64,000 bases of DNA from Proteles cristata cristata (taxonomy: Eukaryota > Chordata > Mammalia > Carnivora > Hyaenidae), in the NCBI GenBank assembly GCA_017311185.1, contig JAESUZ010005539.1:1-64000 (forward strand), given 5' to 3'. The translations under genes and the position numbers were made by a program. How positions within the stretch are numbered: the first letter of the stretch is position 1; each line of letters starts with the position of its first letter. A model generated the notes under the pieces. That model was not told the DNA's origin. It ran no database searches and saw only the letters and a program-made list of their open reading frames with translations. Shown piece after piece: positions 31,241 through 42,354 of this stretch.

Positions 31241-31258
31241 ATGGCCACCTGTGGCCAT
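31241..31258. repeat. Perfect 8-bp-arm palindrome
   Basis: ATGGCCAC-CT-GTGGCCAT: two 8-bp arms around a 2-bp centre. Confidence 0.9.
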
Positions 31259-31313
31259 TTTGATTAAAATGCTGAAATGCAGGGGAACCTAGTTAAAATA
31301 AAAGAAAAAGGCA

Positions 31314-31512
31314 AGGTGCCTGGGTGGCTCAGTCAGTTGGGTGGCCAACTTCGGCTCGGGTCATGATCTCACCGCTCGTGAGTTCGAGCCCTGCGTCGGA
31401 CTCAGTGCTGGCAGCTTGGAGCCAGGAGGCTGCTTCGGATTCTGTGTCTTCCTCTCTCTCTGCCCCTCTCCAGCTTGCACTCTGTCTCTCTCAAAAATAA
31501 AAATTTAAAAAG
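31314..31512 (+). mobile_element. CAN-SINE
   Basis: AGGTGCCTGGGTGGCTCAG head, GAGTTCGAGCCCTGC B box, GGAGGCTGCTTCGG body, AAAAATAAAAATT tail. Confidence 0.95.
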
Positions 31513-32185
31513 TATCTTTTTGTGATCACATGCTTCCCCTCCCTCCCCCTGCCTCCCCCTCTCTCAAAAATGCTGAGTTGCAATCTCTCTCGAATGCCCT
31601 TTGGGTTTCCGTCCATCCCACAAAGCACACAGGTCAGAAGTGGAGAATTCCCCATCGGGATGGCTTGTTAACCATAATGAGTGAACGAAGGTAGTTGTAA
31701 GCTTCTTCGAGTCCTATGTGGCGAGATGCGGCTTCATACCCACGGTGGCTCTGGGTGGCTTTGGTATGACGCGGAGGCGAGGTGGGACATGAGGTGGCTT
31801 CTGGGGAGGCCTTTGCATCTTAGAGCCTGAGGATTCCTCCTCACCCAGGCAAAGGGTAGTTGAAATCCGGGGTTGGACTTCGCTTTTCCTTCCCGATTCA
31901 ACTTTGCTTCCACAGATTTTTAAGCCAGTGGTAGCTAAAGCTGCCAACTGGAGCTGTTCATTTACGTCCTGGGGTTGTGGCTGGGACAGGAATTCACACT
32001 TCAATCTCTGCAGAGGGTGGCTAGCGTCTTCCAGCCCCCCGCATGGAGGAAGTGGGGAAGTGGGGGGTGGCTCCCTGCTTGCATCACGGAGCCCTGTGGA
32101 ATCCACTTCCTGTCCTGGGTAAAAAGCCCTTTCACTGTGGGTCTGACTTTCACATCTCTCACTGGTCAATAGAGAAAGGCTGGAA
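31513..32185. other. Unclassified sequence
   Basis: Begins with a CT-rich stretch (CCCCTCCCTCCCCCTGCC...CTCTCAAAAATG) that may be a decayed SINE body. The 164-codon minus-strand frame at 31714-32208 is not recognisable. Confidence 0.35.
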
Positions 32186-32382
32186 GGGCGCCCGGCTGGC
32201 TCAGTCAAGTTAAGCGTCCAACTGTTGATCTCGGCTCAGGTCATGATCTCACTGTTCGTAAGATCGAGCCCCATGTCGGGCTCTGTGCTGACATGGTACA
32301 GCCTGCTTGGGACTCTCTCTTCTCTGCACCTCTCCCGCTCTCTCTTTCTCAAAATAAATAAACATTAAAAAAAAAAAAAAAG
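32186..32382 (+). mobile_element. CAN-SINE, 'GATCTCGGCTC' variant
   Basis: GGGCGCCCGGCTGGCTCAG head, AAGATCGAGCCCC B box, GACATGGTACAGCCTGCTTGGG body, AAAATAAATAAACATT plus A15 tail. Confidence 0.95.
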
Positions 32383-32799
32383 AGGAAGAAGAAAGACAGA
32401 CTGGAACTAGGTAGGTAAACAAGAATGCGTTTTGGAAAACCACATCCCCTAAGGGGTTCAGTGGAGACTGATGGACTGTGGGGCAGTGGGACCTGGACCC
32501 TCCCCTCCCCTCGGCTCCCTCACAAGTGAAGACACTAGACCTCCTTAGGTAGCTTCTGAGGTTCTTTCTGGCTTTAGAATGCTAGGATTGAAAACAAATC
32601 AGACATCAGTTTATAGCTGTAGTCCCTGGTGTGTGGGGGGGAGGGGGAGGATTGTAGAAGACCAATTATCCGGGTCAAATATTTTTTATAGATTTTGGAT
32701 ATTATGCAACAAAAACATATTAATTTTTTAAATGTGCTCTTGCTGTTTTTCTTTCCTAAATAAATACATCCTGTTATGGAAAACTGCAAACTTCTATCA
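32383..32799. other. Unclassified sequence
   Basis: No repeat recognised apart from the GTGTGTGGGGGGGAGG patch near 32630. Confidence 0.35.
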
Positions 32800-33000
32800 G
32801 TAGGGGATGTGAACTTCTATGTACCCATCACTCAACTTCCATAGTAATTAGCTGTTAACCAGTATTATTTGGTCTGTATCCCTACCCGGTCTCCCACCTT
32901 CTGTAGTATTTTACAGCAAATCCGAGACATTACATCATTTCATTCAGTAAAGCATTTCACTTTTGTAATTACAAATAAAAAGAATTACCCAACTCATTCT
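32800..33000 (+). mobile_element. Probable L1M 3'UTR relic
   Basis: TATGTACCCATCACTCAACTTCC, GTAATTAGCTGTTAACCAG, TATTTTACAGCAAATCCGAGACATTACATC and GTAAAGCATTTCAC match a segment common in old L1-derived repeats. Strand tentative. Confidence 0.45.
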
Positions 33001-35781
33001 GAAACTAAATACCCCATTCTCTCCTGTAGAGCAGAATAGGCTGGAAAGGATATGTGACTCTTAGTCTCTGGGTGATTTGGAAGAAATGTTCTCCCTTCAT
33101 GATTGTTGAGAGTGTTTAATTATTCTCAACATTCCTTTGTTTAATCCAAAGGAAGGAATCTCTAACAGTGGAATTTCATATTTCCCGGGGGAGAGGCTAG
33201 TTTTTGGGGCAGGAGATGGGAGAATATTGACAGCTACTCTACTGTGGATTGCTGGTCCTGGTAGGGAAACTGCCGCTCATCATCTTCCCTGCTTTTTCTG
33301 CACTTTCTATATCAAATCCCTCAGTAACTACTGAGAAAATTATTTTAAATGATCTCTCAGGACTTCACCAGCCTCTTTTCCTCTCATCAAACGACGGTAA
33401 GCTTGGAATTCCTGTGACTGTAACGTCCTATCGTCCGCATCCCACTGTGCTTTATTAAGCGTCCACTTGGACTCACAGCCCCACCTGTTACCCACTGGGA
33501 TCTCCCTTTGACTCGATTACAGGGGTGAATTGTTGTACTTTGTTCATTTGGATTAGACACCCCATGACGTCCAACCTGGCTCACATTCTCCCCCTTTCTT
33601 TTTTTCAAAACAATAAAACCGTTCTGGAGGGATCCTGGACTACATTAGGTGATCGTTTTCAATTTTCATGCAAGGCATATGGAAAGACTCACCTCCACTT
33701 ACAGCTTATTCCCGGAGACTGTCTGACCCACGGTCGACGCTCCAGGATGGAAAAGACCTTCCAGGCAGCCGGCCTTTCTGCACATTTCCCTTGTCCCGCA
33801 CTGACCTCAGCTCAAGTCAAAACTCACAGAAACGCAGGGCGTTGACGATCAGGGCCGTGGACACGTTCAGTCCAGGGGTGGCCCCCTCCCCACTGACGTT
33901 GGGGCTTCCAAACCTCTGGGAAGTGGCACAGGTGTTTCTATTCTTTCTCTTTTCTGTTAGAGCGAGAAAGACTAGAGGGAATGCTCCTATTTGGCAGCCC
34001 GGCTCCCTTTTTGCTGACTTGAGATAATGCAGAAAAGCCATAAAATGCTGTCTGCCGGTCTCGTTGTGCGTTCCTTGCAAGTACGAATGCAAATGGCTCT
34101 AACGCAGGGAATTTCAGTGGCTGGGTGAACGTCTGACCCGCAGTGGGTTTCCAGAATTTAGGTGTTTGGGTCTACTTTGCATGCCTGGGAAACACGCGCT
34201 CGCGCATGGCAAGTGAAGGGCTGGCGGAAGGAAAGACGGACGGGCAGACAAGATGGCCTAAGATGGGAGTCAAGGGGTGGCGAGTTGGTAAATGCGGTGC
34301 CTGCCCACAAGGCTCGTGAGCCTCTGGATAATGGGGGGGAGGGTTGGCTGCGGAAGGCGGCTGCAGGTGGGGGAGGGGGTCTAACGGATGGTTCTCTGGG
34401 AGGAAGAGGAGAGAGTGGCTCTCTGGCGAGGTAGGAAGAGAGGTCTGCAGAGTGCACGGAGAGGAGAAAGCAGGGGGACCTAAGGCTGCCCTGGTGTGTA
34501 GGGGCTGCGGGAGGACGCCGAGGGGACATTTTGCTGTGGATACGCTGGAATCTCCCCGGCTGTTTCCCCAGATGAACAGTTTGCTTTGACGAGCTCCATT
34601 GCTGGGGGTTGTCGCATGGGAGGGACCCCAACGGGCTGTGTCACTCACTCACTGATGGAAGCGTGGGGCTGGGATGATCCAGATAGATCTGAGGCATCGA
34701 TGTTGCGATGGCGCCCCCTTCAGGAAGAGGGGAGAAAAGCCACGGTGCAGCCTTGCGAGACTCCGGGCCTTGGTCCGAAGACGAGACCCCTAGTTCTTTT
34801 TGACAAGGAGCGGGTCGTAGCGGGGCTGCTTCCGGCCCACCTCCTGGCACATGGACTCGGGACCGTTGGGGGTGCTCCCGGCAAGGTGTGGGGCTGATCA
34901 TCTGGGGCTGGTTTTCCCAGCCTTGCGCTCGCTAGGAGCCCTGCGCACCCAGCTTGCTGTGCTCCGCGGGGGGCGCACTGTGCCGGGCGGGGGTGGGGCT
35001 GGGGGTGGGCTGGGGGGGCCGTGAGGACAAAGGCACATGTCAACAAGTCCAGCATCCCTCAGTCCGGGGGACTTGGCGGGCCAGCCAGAGTTTCCTGGCA
35101 TTAGGTTGTGTAGTAGGTAAGGCCAGCTGGCTCCGGAGAATGGTGTACAGCTTATGTCAGCCTGCGTCTTGGGGTCTTGCTTGCTGCCTGGGAGGTGATG
35201 GGGCTGGCTGGCTGAGTCCCGGCGGCTCCTTTGGGGGCCCGCGTGGGGGCCCTGGACTCCGATTGGGTCTTTCAAGCCAGGAAAGGACAGGGGACAGGAA
35301 GAGAGGGCCGGGGATGGAACTTGGGGCAGGTCCCACAGCCAGAGCCCGTTTCCGGGGCTCAAGCGAGCCGTCATCCCTTGAAGGTAAGAATTCTTACTGA
35401 CCTGGAGGACACAGGGGAGTGTTCCTTCTTCCCTCCTACTGTGAAGTTTTCCGTAGGAACCCGGCCCTCCCTGGGGGCCTTCTTCCACATGGAGCGTGAG
35501 ACAGGCTTTGAAAAGGCATTCTTGACCCAGTGCATCCACAAAGGCTTCTCTGGAAACAAACAAACAAAAATGCTCTAAAGTTCAAGTTTTATGCAAGCAC
35601 TTAAGAAGCCAGTCTTTCTGCCTCTTTCCATTGCTATCACTAGACACGCTGCATTGCAGGTGCAGCATGGGTCAGGGGAGGTTTGGGGGGATTGCCTCTG
35701 AAGCCAGGGTTGTGCGTGCACGCTTGACTCCCACTATTCCGGGCTTTGAGGTCATTTACACTTAAAAACCTTAAGTTTCTT
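33001..35781. other. Longest unclassified GC-rich stretch
   Basis: About 2.8 kb with no recognised repeat. Several 100-220-codon frames overlap on both strands (34158-34648, 34898-35563 minus, 34954-35400 plus), the signature of GC-rich non-coding DNA. Contains CpG-dense GCGCTCGCGC near 34196 and the CTCF-like motif at 34712. Confidence 0.45.
34712..34724 (-). promoter_or_regulatory. CTCF-like motif, minus strand
   Basis: The complement reads CCTGAAGGGGGCG, 12 of 13 against CCWSYAGRKGGCR (A in place of Y at position 5). Confidence 0.4.
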
Positions 35782-36016
35782 GGGGCACCTGGGTGGCTCA
35801 GTCGGTTAAGCGTCTGACCTTTGGTTTTGGCTCAGGTCATGATCTCAGGGTTTGTGGGTTTGAGCCCCGTGTCAGGCTCCACGCTAGTAGCGTGCTAGGA
35901 GTCTGCTTGGGATTCTGTCTCCCTCTCTCGGTGTCCCCCGCCCCCACTTGTGCACGTGCTCTCTCTTACTCTCTCAGAATAAATAAATAAACTTCAAACC
36001 AACCAACCAACCAACA
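35782..36016 (+). mobile_element. CAN-SINE ending in an (AACC)n microsatellite
   Basis: TSD CTTAAGTTTCTT (35770-35781) versus CTTAAGTTGCTT (36017-36028). The AATAAATAAATAAACTTC tail is followed by about four AACC units (35997-36014) inside the TSD. Confidence 0.95.
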
Positions 36017-36204
36017 CTTAAGTTGCTTCCTCTTTGGAGCAAAGGGATCTTTGTCCAGGGGCTTCCAAAAGCCTCTAGTGCTTTGGGAATGAAAGGGACC
36101 AGGGCGACCTAGAGTGAGTCTGAGAGCATCCCCCGCCCAGCCCCTCAGGCACACTCAGGTGACCAGACAGTGGCTCTGCCCTCTCCACTCCGAAAATTTA
36201 CTCC

Positions 36205-36410
36205 CCACAGGCCAGGAGGTAATAAGAGTGGCTGATGGCCGTTGAGTGCTTAGCGTGGACTAGGTCATTTAACCCCACACTAATGCCTACTTGAGGTAGT
36301 ACAATGTATGATCCTCACTCTGCAGAGGGAGAAACAGGCCTCGGGAGGCCATGACACATGCACAGGGGCCTGTCACCAGGGAGCACGAGGCAAATGGGAT
36401 TCAAACCCTT
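36205..36410 (-). repeat. MIR relic, antisense
   Basis: GTTGAGTGCTTAGCGTGGAC, CATTTAACCCCACAC, TGAGGTAGTACAATG, CTCTGCAGAGGGAGAAACAGG and AAATGGGATTCAAACCC are in reverse MIR order. Confidence 0.75.
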
Positions 36411-37426
36411 CTCTCCCCACCTGTATACACTCAGGGGCTCAGGGTTTGTGCGGTGGAATCAGGAGCTAAGCACCCTTGGGGGAGAGGTCTTGGCAATACT
36501 CAGGGAAGAGGGGGGGGTGGACCCAGAGGCTTCCCAGAAGCCCCTGGGGCTCAGGAATGGAAACGCAGAGGGATGCGGCAGCCTGGAGCGCCCTCACCCA
36601 GCGTTTGCTCCGTGCCAGGCCCTGCGCTCAGAGCCGAGGGATGAAAGCAACAGGTGATCCGGATCCGTGCACCGGCGACCGAGTCCCGTGCGTGACGTGG
36701 GACGGGGCGGAAGTCCGCTGGAAAAGTGTCTGCCCGGTGACAGAACCGCCCACAGGGGGAGCACACTTCTGGCATTTGCAGAGGCCTCTTCCTTGCGGCT
36801 GCTGCGGGAGAGGCGTCTGCCCCGTGGGCGCCACCTAGAGGAAGAGGGTTGGACAAAGAGGAGACCAACTGGGTGTCATGGAAAAGAGAGGGACTTTGGC
36901 CTTATTTGTGAGACCTTGATAAGGAGTTCGGGGTCCTGGGAAGAGAGGTGGCATGTAAGGGCCCCCCAACATTGTCCTATGTTGGCCGTTCCTGCGAGGG
37001 ACCGAGACAGGCTGCCTCTAGCAAAGACTAGAAACTGCCAGTTTAAAGCTGTTTCCTGCCAGCGCCGTAGTTCGTGGCTGCAGTCACTTACTGAGCCCCT
37101 GATCCTCTCCCCCCAAGACCGGAAGCAGGACGGGGCCCCATACGGTAGCGCAGAGGCACCGATGGTGCCCTTGCGGTCAGTGCCCTGCACCCGAGGCCGG
37201 AGGGGGCCCAGCAAGACATCGAGAGAGGAATACACTGTGGAGGGATGGGCTGCGGGGGCCGCCGACCCGGGACGGATTCTTAACAAAGGCTGTTTTCCCC
37301 CACCATCCAGGAAGGTGGATTTGGAAGTGTGGGAGGGCGGCCAGGAGGCTGGATCCTGCTACTTCCCAGGACGAGGATCAGGGTTGGGATGCGTTAGGCA
37401 GATGAGGCCTCAACACACAGGAGAGA
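36411..37426. other. Unclassified GC-rich sequence
   Basis: Contains most of a 273-codon plus-strand frame (36667-37488). It has no recognisable domain and its end reads through the SINE head at 37.4-37.5 kb, so I treat it as chance. Holds the CTCF-like motif at 36829. Confidence 0.4.
36829..36841 (-). promoter_or_regulatory. CTCF-like motif, minus strand (strongest)
   Basis: The complement reads CCTCTAGGTGGCG followed by CC, 13 of 13 against CCWSYAGRKGGCR and a classic form of the motif. It lies near the GC-rich side of the change to LINE-rich DNA. Confidence 0.55.
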
Positions 37427-37531
37427 GAGTTGTCAGCGTGCTGCCCAACGCGGGGCTCGAACTCAGAAACCGGGAGACCGTGACCTGAGCCGAAGTCGAA
37501 CACTCAACTGACTGAGCCACCCAGGCGCCCC
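37427..37531 (-). mobile_element. CAN-SINE head fragment
   Basis: GTTGTCAGCGTGCTGCCCAACGCGGGGCTCGAACTC to CTGAGCCACCCAGGCGCCCC. Only the head and a short GAGAGAG stub remain. Confidence 0.9.
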
Positions 37532-37559
37532 AAGAGGAATTATATCTTAATGTAACATT

Positions 37560-37887
37560 AAAAAAAACCCCAAAATACAAAAATCTATGATGAACAGAAC
37601 ACCAACACTTTAAATAAAGACAGGGTTATCAGTCTATGACTGATTTTTCCTTTTGCCTTCGTTAGGCTCGGATACAGCTGAGCTATGCATTGTTCTGGAT
37701 CCTGCCTTGATTTATAACGCTGGGAATTTATGCATCATGGATTTTCGGCATTAATTTTGATTTTTAAAATACCGCATTAAAATCGGATTCCTCTGATGGC
37801 TGAGTTTTTTGACACACCCTGAAATGTTGCGCCCGGGGTGGCGTCTCCCGGCCCTGGCGGGGGGCTTGAGATGTTTTATTTGGTTTT
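37560..37887. promoter_or_regulatory. Small AT-rich candidate regulatory block
   Basis: Repeat-free: CACTTTAAATAAAGAC, CCTTGATTTATAACG, GGCATTAATTTTGATTTTTAAAATACCGC. AT-rich island in GC-rich surroundings. Only motif-level support. Confidence 0.25.
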
Positions 37888-37903
37888 AAAGAGTAACCCA
37901 TGA

Positions 37904-38110
37904 GGGCGCCTGGGTGGCTCAGTCGGTTAAGCATCCAGCTTCGGCTCAGGTCATGATCTCACCGCTCCGGGGTTTGAGCCCTGTGTCTGGCTCTGAGCTG
38001 TCAGCCCAGAGCCTGCTTCGCATTCTGAGTTTCCCTCGCTCTCTGCCCCTCCCCCACCACACTCTATCTCTCTCTCAAAAATGAATAAATGTTAAAAAAA
38101 ATAAAAAAAA
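37904..38110 (+). mobile_element. CAN-SINE, perfect 16-bp TSD
   Basis: AAAGAGTAACCCATGA at 37888-37903 and 38111-38126 without mismatch. Head GGGCGCCTGGGTGGCTCAG, variant GAGCTGTCAGCCCAGAGCC body. Confidence 0.97.
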
Positions 38111-38126
38111 AAAGAGTAACCCATGA

Positions 38127-39280
38127 ACCCACAGGAAGGACAACTAACAGGGTGATTCGCCCTCTTGCAGAGAAGACCTTCAAAGACTATGTCAGCGCGG
38201 GACACATGTCTCTCCTCCAGCCTGCTAGTGCTGACAAATGACAAAAATAAAACAAGTTTGTAATGACTTTGATGTCCTCTATTCAGGAGCAAACAAACAA
38301 TCCATGCGGTAGGGAAGTACCGTGTTTCACGGGGGGTTTTGAGCAACGGAGAACTTTTTGGATGGTGCAAGAGGAAACGCAGAAGCAGGGCATGCCGGGC
38401 TGTTACCTTCCAAAGCTGGCCGGCCCTTCATTCTAGGATAAGGTGAGCACGCTGAGTTGGAGCCCTGTGATTGGGGTCCCCCGGGTTTCATCGAGGAGCT
38501 GACTTAGGTTCGGATCGATAGCGTGGGCCAGGCCACGGGGGCGGCCTATGTTTGCGGGTCCCAATATATGCGTCGCCTTTATCAGCGCCCTGACTGTGAC
38601 AGACCCGTGTTCACACATCACTGCAGGCAGCAATGCTGAGGCCTCCCCAGGCACAGATGACGCTCCCAGAGCCAAGGGGCCCCCTGATCCAAGAGGGAGT
38701 GTTTGCAGGGGGGGCGGTGGGCTGATTTGATTTTGTCTCAACGGGAACTTTCTTTGGATCTCGTGCCCTAACTCCACTGCACATTTCAAAACAACATTCT
38801 TTTATGAACGAGCACCAGGACATCAAATACTTCCACACCCTGTGCTAGAAATGCTCCAGGCCATGTTGTTCTTTTTCTTTTAAATAGTTCCATGTAAAAT
38901 CAGATGTTAACTCTCTCCGAATAAAGCCAATGGAAAGGGTTTTTTTTTTTTTACTTCCCCCTTTAATAACACCAATGACAATCAGAACAGGTGGAAAGAA
39001 TATGTGCCCTTAACGCGCACAGAGAGTAGTGGTAGTGGTTTAGAAGGAAAACCCTAAGTTGTTACATATGTAACAAACAATTCTTATTTGTTGATGGTGA
39101 GAAGAAGGACCGACAAAGCTCACAGGGAAAGTACAGCAGGAAATGTATTCCCAGGAAGGATGATTTATGTCTTTGAATGGGGGGGCTATTTCTTTCATAA
39201 ATGGAGTTTGGTCTCTGTCTTGGGCAACAATGGTGTTGCCCCACTTTTTAATGAGTGAGGCTTGTTTGGGGTCCATCATT
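38127..39280. other. Unclassified single-copy sequence
   Basis: No repeat recognised. TTACATATGTAAC (39062 region) is a short palindrome. Confidence 0.4.
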
Positions 39281-39294
39281 TGTCACAGCTTTTT

Positions 39295-39529
39295 TTTTTT
39301 TTTAAAGTTTTTTAAAAACGTTTTACTTATTTCTAGGAGAGAGAGGGAGAGAGACAGCGTGAGCAGGGGAGGGTCAGAGAGAGAGGGAGTCACAGACTCT
39401 GAAACAGGCTCCAGGCTCCGAGCTGGCAGTCAGCACAGAGCCCGACGCGGGGCTCGAACCCACGAACCACGAGATCATGACCTAAGCGAAAGTCGGATGC
39501 TTAACCGACTAAGCCACTCAGGCGCCCCA
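39295..39529 (-). mobile_element. CAN-SINE, young subfamily, perfect 14-bp TSD
   Basis: TGTCACAGCTTTTT at 39281-39294 and 39530-39543. Young-subfamily bases: GACAGCGTGAGCAGGGGAGG, CACAGACTCTGAAACAGGC, GACCTAAGCGAAAGTCGG. Confidence 0.97.
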
Positions 39530-39543
39530 TGTCACAGCTTTTT

Positions 39544-40563
39544 GAAATCCCTCTTCGGCCAATAAGCCGTGAGTGACATGGACAGTATTTCCAGGATTTG
39601 GAATTCAGGTTCTATAATGCTGGAGCCTGGCAGGATTTTGGAGCTTGAGAGGTCCCACGGTACAGTCCCCACCTTGGCCACCCCAGAAATGGGTCTGTGA
39701 GAGAAAGGAGTTCAGGCAGGATCCCACAGTTGGCTGATGGTAGAAATGGGTCATCTTGTGAGAGAGGCTTTGTAAAAGGGACTCAAGACCTGGAATTCTA
39801 TACTTGGCTTTTTTGTCTCTTCTCCCCCGCTAACGTGCTGCATGAAAGGACAGCTTTGTTAATTGACATTGAGGATGATGTGGGTGGTTTTGACTCGAAC
39901 TCATAAAGTACTCTGGAGCATTTGCATTTTTGTTTCGCTCAAAAGATTGCCTCGCTCGGGTTGGTGTTGCATGGTATTTTCAAACGCACTTCATACAGAG
40001 ACCTGGAAGGAACTTCAGAAGAACCTTAATTTGTGCTAGAGGTGATCACATGGGAGTTAACATGCTGCTTGCTGCCAAAGGGTGAGTAAAAGTAGCTCTT
40101 CAAGTGTAGACACGGGCCTGACGGAGCTCCAAAAACGTTGGTCATGAACCTTGCAGAACCCTGAAAATTTCCTGCTAACCAACGTGTAGTAACACGTCTT
40201 CTTCTCTTGGTAAATTCACAGGACCAGAGAAGGAAAAGCCCCTGCCTGCACACTTACGGAATCCTCTCTGCGTTCACGTTCAACTTGCGGTGTCCACCAG
40301 GCGACTCTGCGTAATACTGGCCTTGCGCCTTTCTCCTAGATGTTGATCATTTGATTCCTGACTTTTCTGGCTTGTTCTCTGCCAAACTTTTGTTTCTGTG
40401 GTTGTGGCATTTGCATTATGCTGTTTTTAACGCTTTTGGTTTACAAATACTGCATTCATTTCAGAAGAATGAGAGCATACAGGCGAAGAAAAGAGAAATA
40501 GAGATCACCTCTCATCCTAGAGGTAGCTAACTGTTGATATTTTGGAATAGACATTTCTAGGCT
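39544..40563. other. Unclassified single-copy sequence
   Basis: No repeat recognised. The last GC-moderate segment before the LINE-rich part. Confidence 0.4.
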
Positions 40564-40684
40564 TTTTGAAATGTTTATTTATTTATTTTGAGAGAGAGGG
40601 AGAGAGGGAGGGAGAGAATCCTAAGGAGACTCTGCACTGTCAGCACAGAGCCCCATGTGAGGCTTGATCTCACGAACTGTGATA
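40564..40684 (-). mobile_element. CAN-SINE lacking its tRNA head
   Basis: GAAATGTTTATTTATTTATTTTGAGAGAG, CACTGTCAGCACAGAGCCC and GGCTTGATCTCACGAACTGTGA. It stops before the GATCATGACC...GCCACCC head. Confidence 0.88.
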
Positions 40685-40699
40685 CATTTTCTGCCCCCT

Positions 40700-41780
40700 C
40701 GTATTGACTAAAGCAAATCATATGGCCACACCCAACCCCAAAGCAGCATTGGCAGTTCTATCCTATACCTAAAATGAAGAAAACCAGAAATATTTTGTAA
40801 GCAGCACTAATGATTACCTAATATTTTATCCCGCCGTTGGGAGAGAAATGGGTTCCTGGTGATATTTGGTCATAACTTTTACATAAGTGTTAGTGGCAGG
40901 TTTAATGGAGAGTTCCTAGCCAGTAATGGTTTCCCTTCAGCCTGAAGAATTTTCTTTAGGATTTCTTGTAGAGCATGACTGCTGGTGACATTTTCTTCCC
41001 TTTTATTTATAGAAAATGTTTTCATTTAACCTCATTCTTGAAGATATTTTTGTTGGATATACAATGATGAGTTGACAATTTTATTTTCTCTCAGCATTTT
41101 AAAGATGTGGTTCTATTGGCCTCTGTCTTTTTCTAGTGATAAGCCAGAGGTCATTTGTAGCCTTGCCCCTATAAATGTATTATATAATTTTTCTTTGATC
41201 AATATTTTCTCTCAGTTTTAGTTTTCAGCAGGTTGAGTATGATATGCCTATGTATGCTTTACTTTCTATATGTTCTGTCTTCGTCCATTAAAAATTTTTT
41301 TTTCCAGGGGCGCCTGGGTGGCTTAGTTGGTTAAGCGTCCGACTTTCACTTAGGTCATGATCTCGCGGTTCGTGGGTTCGAGCCCCACGTCGAGCTCTGT
41401 GCTGACTGCTGGCTCAGAGCCTGGAGCCTGTTTCAGAGTCTGTGTCTCCCTCTCTCTCTGACCCTCCCCTGCTCACACTGTCTCTCTCTCTCCTACAAAT
41501 AAATAAAAACATTAAAAAAAAATTTTTTTTTTCCCATTTTCTCTCTCTACTCTTGACTTTTCATGTTTTCCCACAGACCACTGAGGCTCTGTTCACTTCT
41601 GAAATCTTTTCCCCTCTGTGCTTCCTATTTATTGATACACTTTCAACTCACTCTTTTGTTATGTACAATCAGCTGTGCATTTTTAACTTCAGATTTTCAT
41701 TTTTGGTTTTAGAATTTTCTCTTGGTTCTTTTAAATTGTTTCTATTTCACTGCTCAGTTTCTATTTTTAATTTTTAGAGG
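40700..41780 (-). mobile_element. Old L1M relic, antisense (split by a SINE)
   Basis: TTTCTTTAGGATTTCTTGTAGAGC, GATATTTTTGTTGGATATAC, CTCAGCATTTTAAAGATG, CCTCTGTCTTTTTC, GTGATAAGCCAGAGG and CTGAGGCTCTGTTCAC are typical of L1M elements read on the complementary strand. No open frame. Confidence 0.65.
41307..41516 (+). mobile_element. CAN-SINE, young subfamily
   Basis: GGGGCGCCTGGGTGGCTTAG head, TTTCACTTAGGTCATG, GATCTCGCGGTTCG. Flanked by AAAAATTTTTTTTTCC-type repeats at 41290 and about 41518, so inserted within the L1M relic. Confidence 0.96.
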
Positions 41781-42101
41781 AATCTTCATACCACTCTCCA
41801 CAGTGAGTGCACTAACTTGCATTGCTGCCAACAATGCACAAGTGTTCCTTTCTTTCCACATCTTTACCAACACTTGTTATTTCTTGTTTTTTTGTTTGTT
41901 TGTGTTTTGATTCTGGCGATTCTAACAGGTATAAAGTGATGTCTCATTGTGCTTTTAATTTGCATTTTTTCTGATGCTGAGTGATGGTGAGCATCTTCCC
42001 ATGTGTCTATTGGCCATCTGTAGGTCTTCTTTGGAAAAATGTCTATTCGTGTCCTCTGCCCATATTTTAATTGGATATTTTTGGTGTTGATTGTATAAGT
42101 T

Positions 42102-42131
42102 ATTTTTTTAAAGTAAATGTTTATTTTATTG

Positions 42132-42199
<68 letters not shown>

Positions 42200-42354
42200 C
42201 AAGGGAGGGGCAGAGAGTAAGAAAAGAGAGAATCCTAAGTGGGCTCCAGGCCGTCAGCACAGAGCCTGTTGAGGGGCTCAAACTCACAACTGTGAGATCA
42301 TGACCTGAGTCGAAATCAAGAGTTGGACACTTAACAGAGCCACCCAGGTGCCCC
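42102..42354 (-). mobile_element. CAN-SINE with expanded (GT)n(GA)n body
   Basis: Nested in the L1. TSD TGTATAAGTT (42092) versus TGTGTAAGTT (42355). A GT tract of about 40 nt passes into about 28 nt of GA (42130-42199), replacing the normal GA body. Confidence 0.95.

Noticed and set aside
31230..31258. CTCF-like match in GGCCACAGGTGGCC
   Set aside because: Only about 9 of 13 consensus positions match; better explained as part of the palindrome.
34898..35563. 221-codon minus-strand open frame
   Set aside because: An overlapping 148-codon plus-strand frame covers the same bases, and neither is recognisable. Typical of GC-rich non-coding DNA.
36667..37488. 273-codon plus-strand open frame, the longest in the window
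   Set aside because: No recognisable domain. Its 3' end reads through a CAN-SINE head (37427-37531), and it overlaps a 136-codon antisense frame. GC-rich chance frame.
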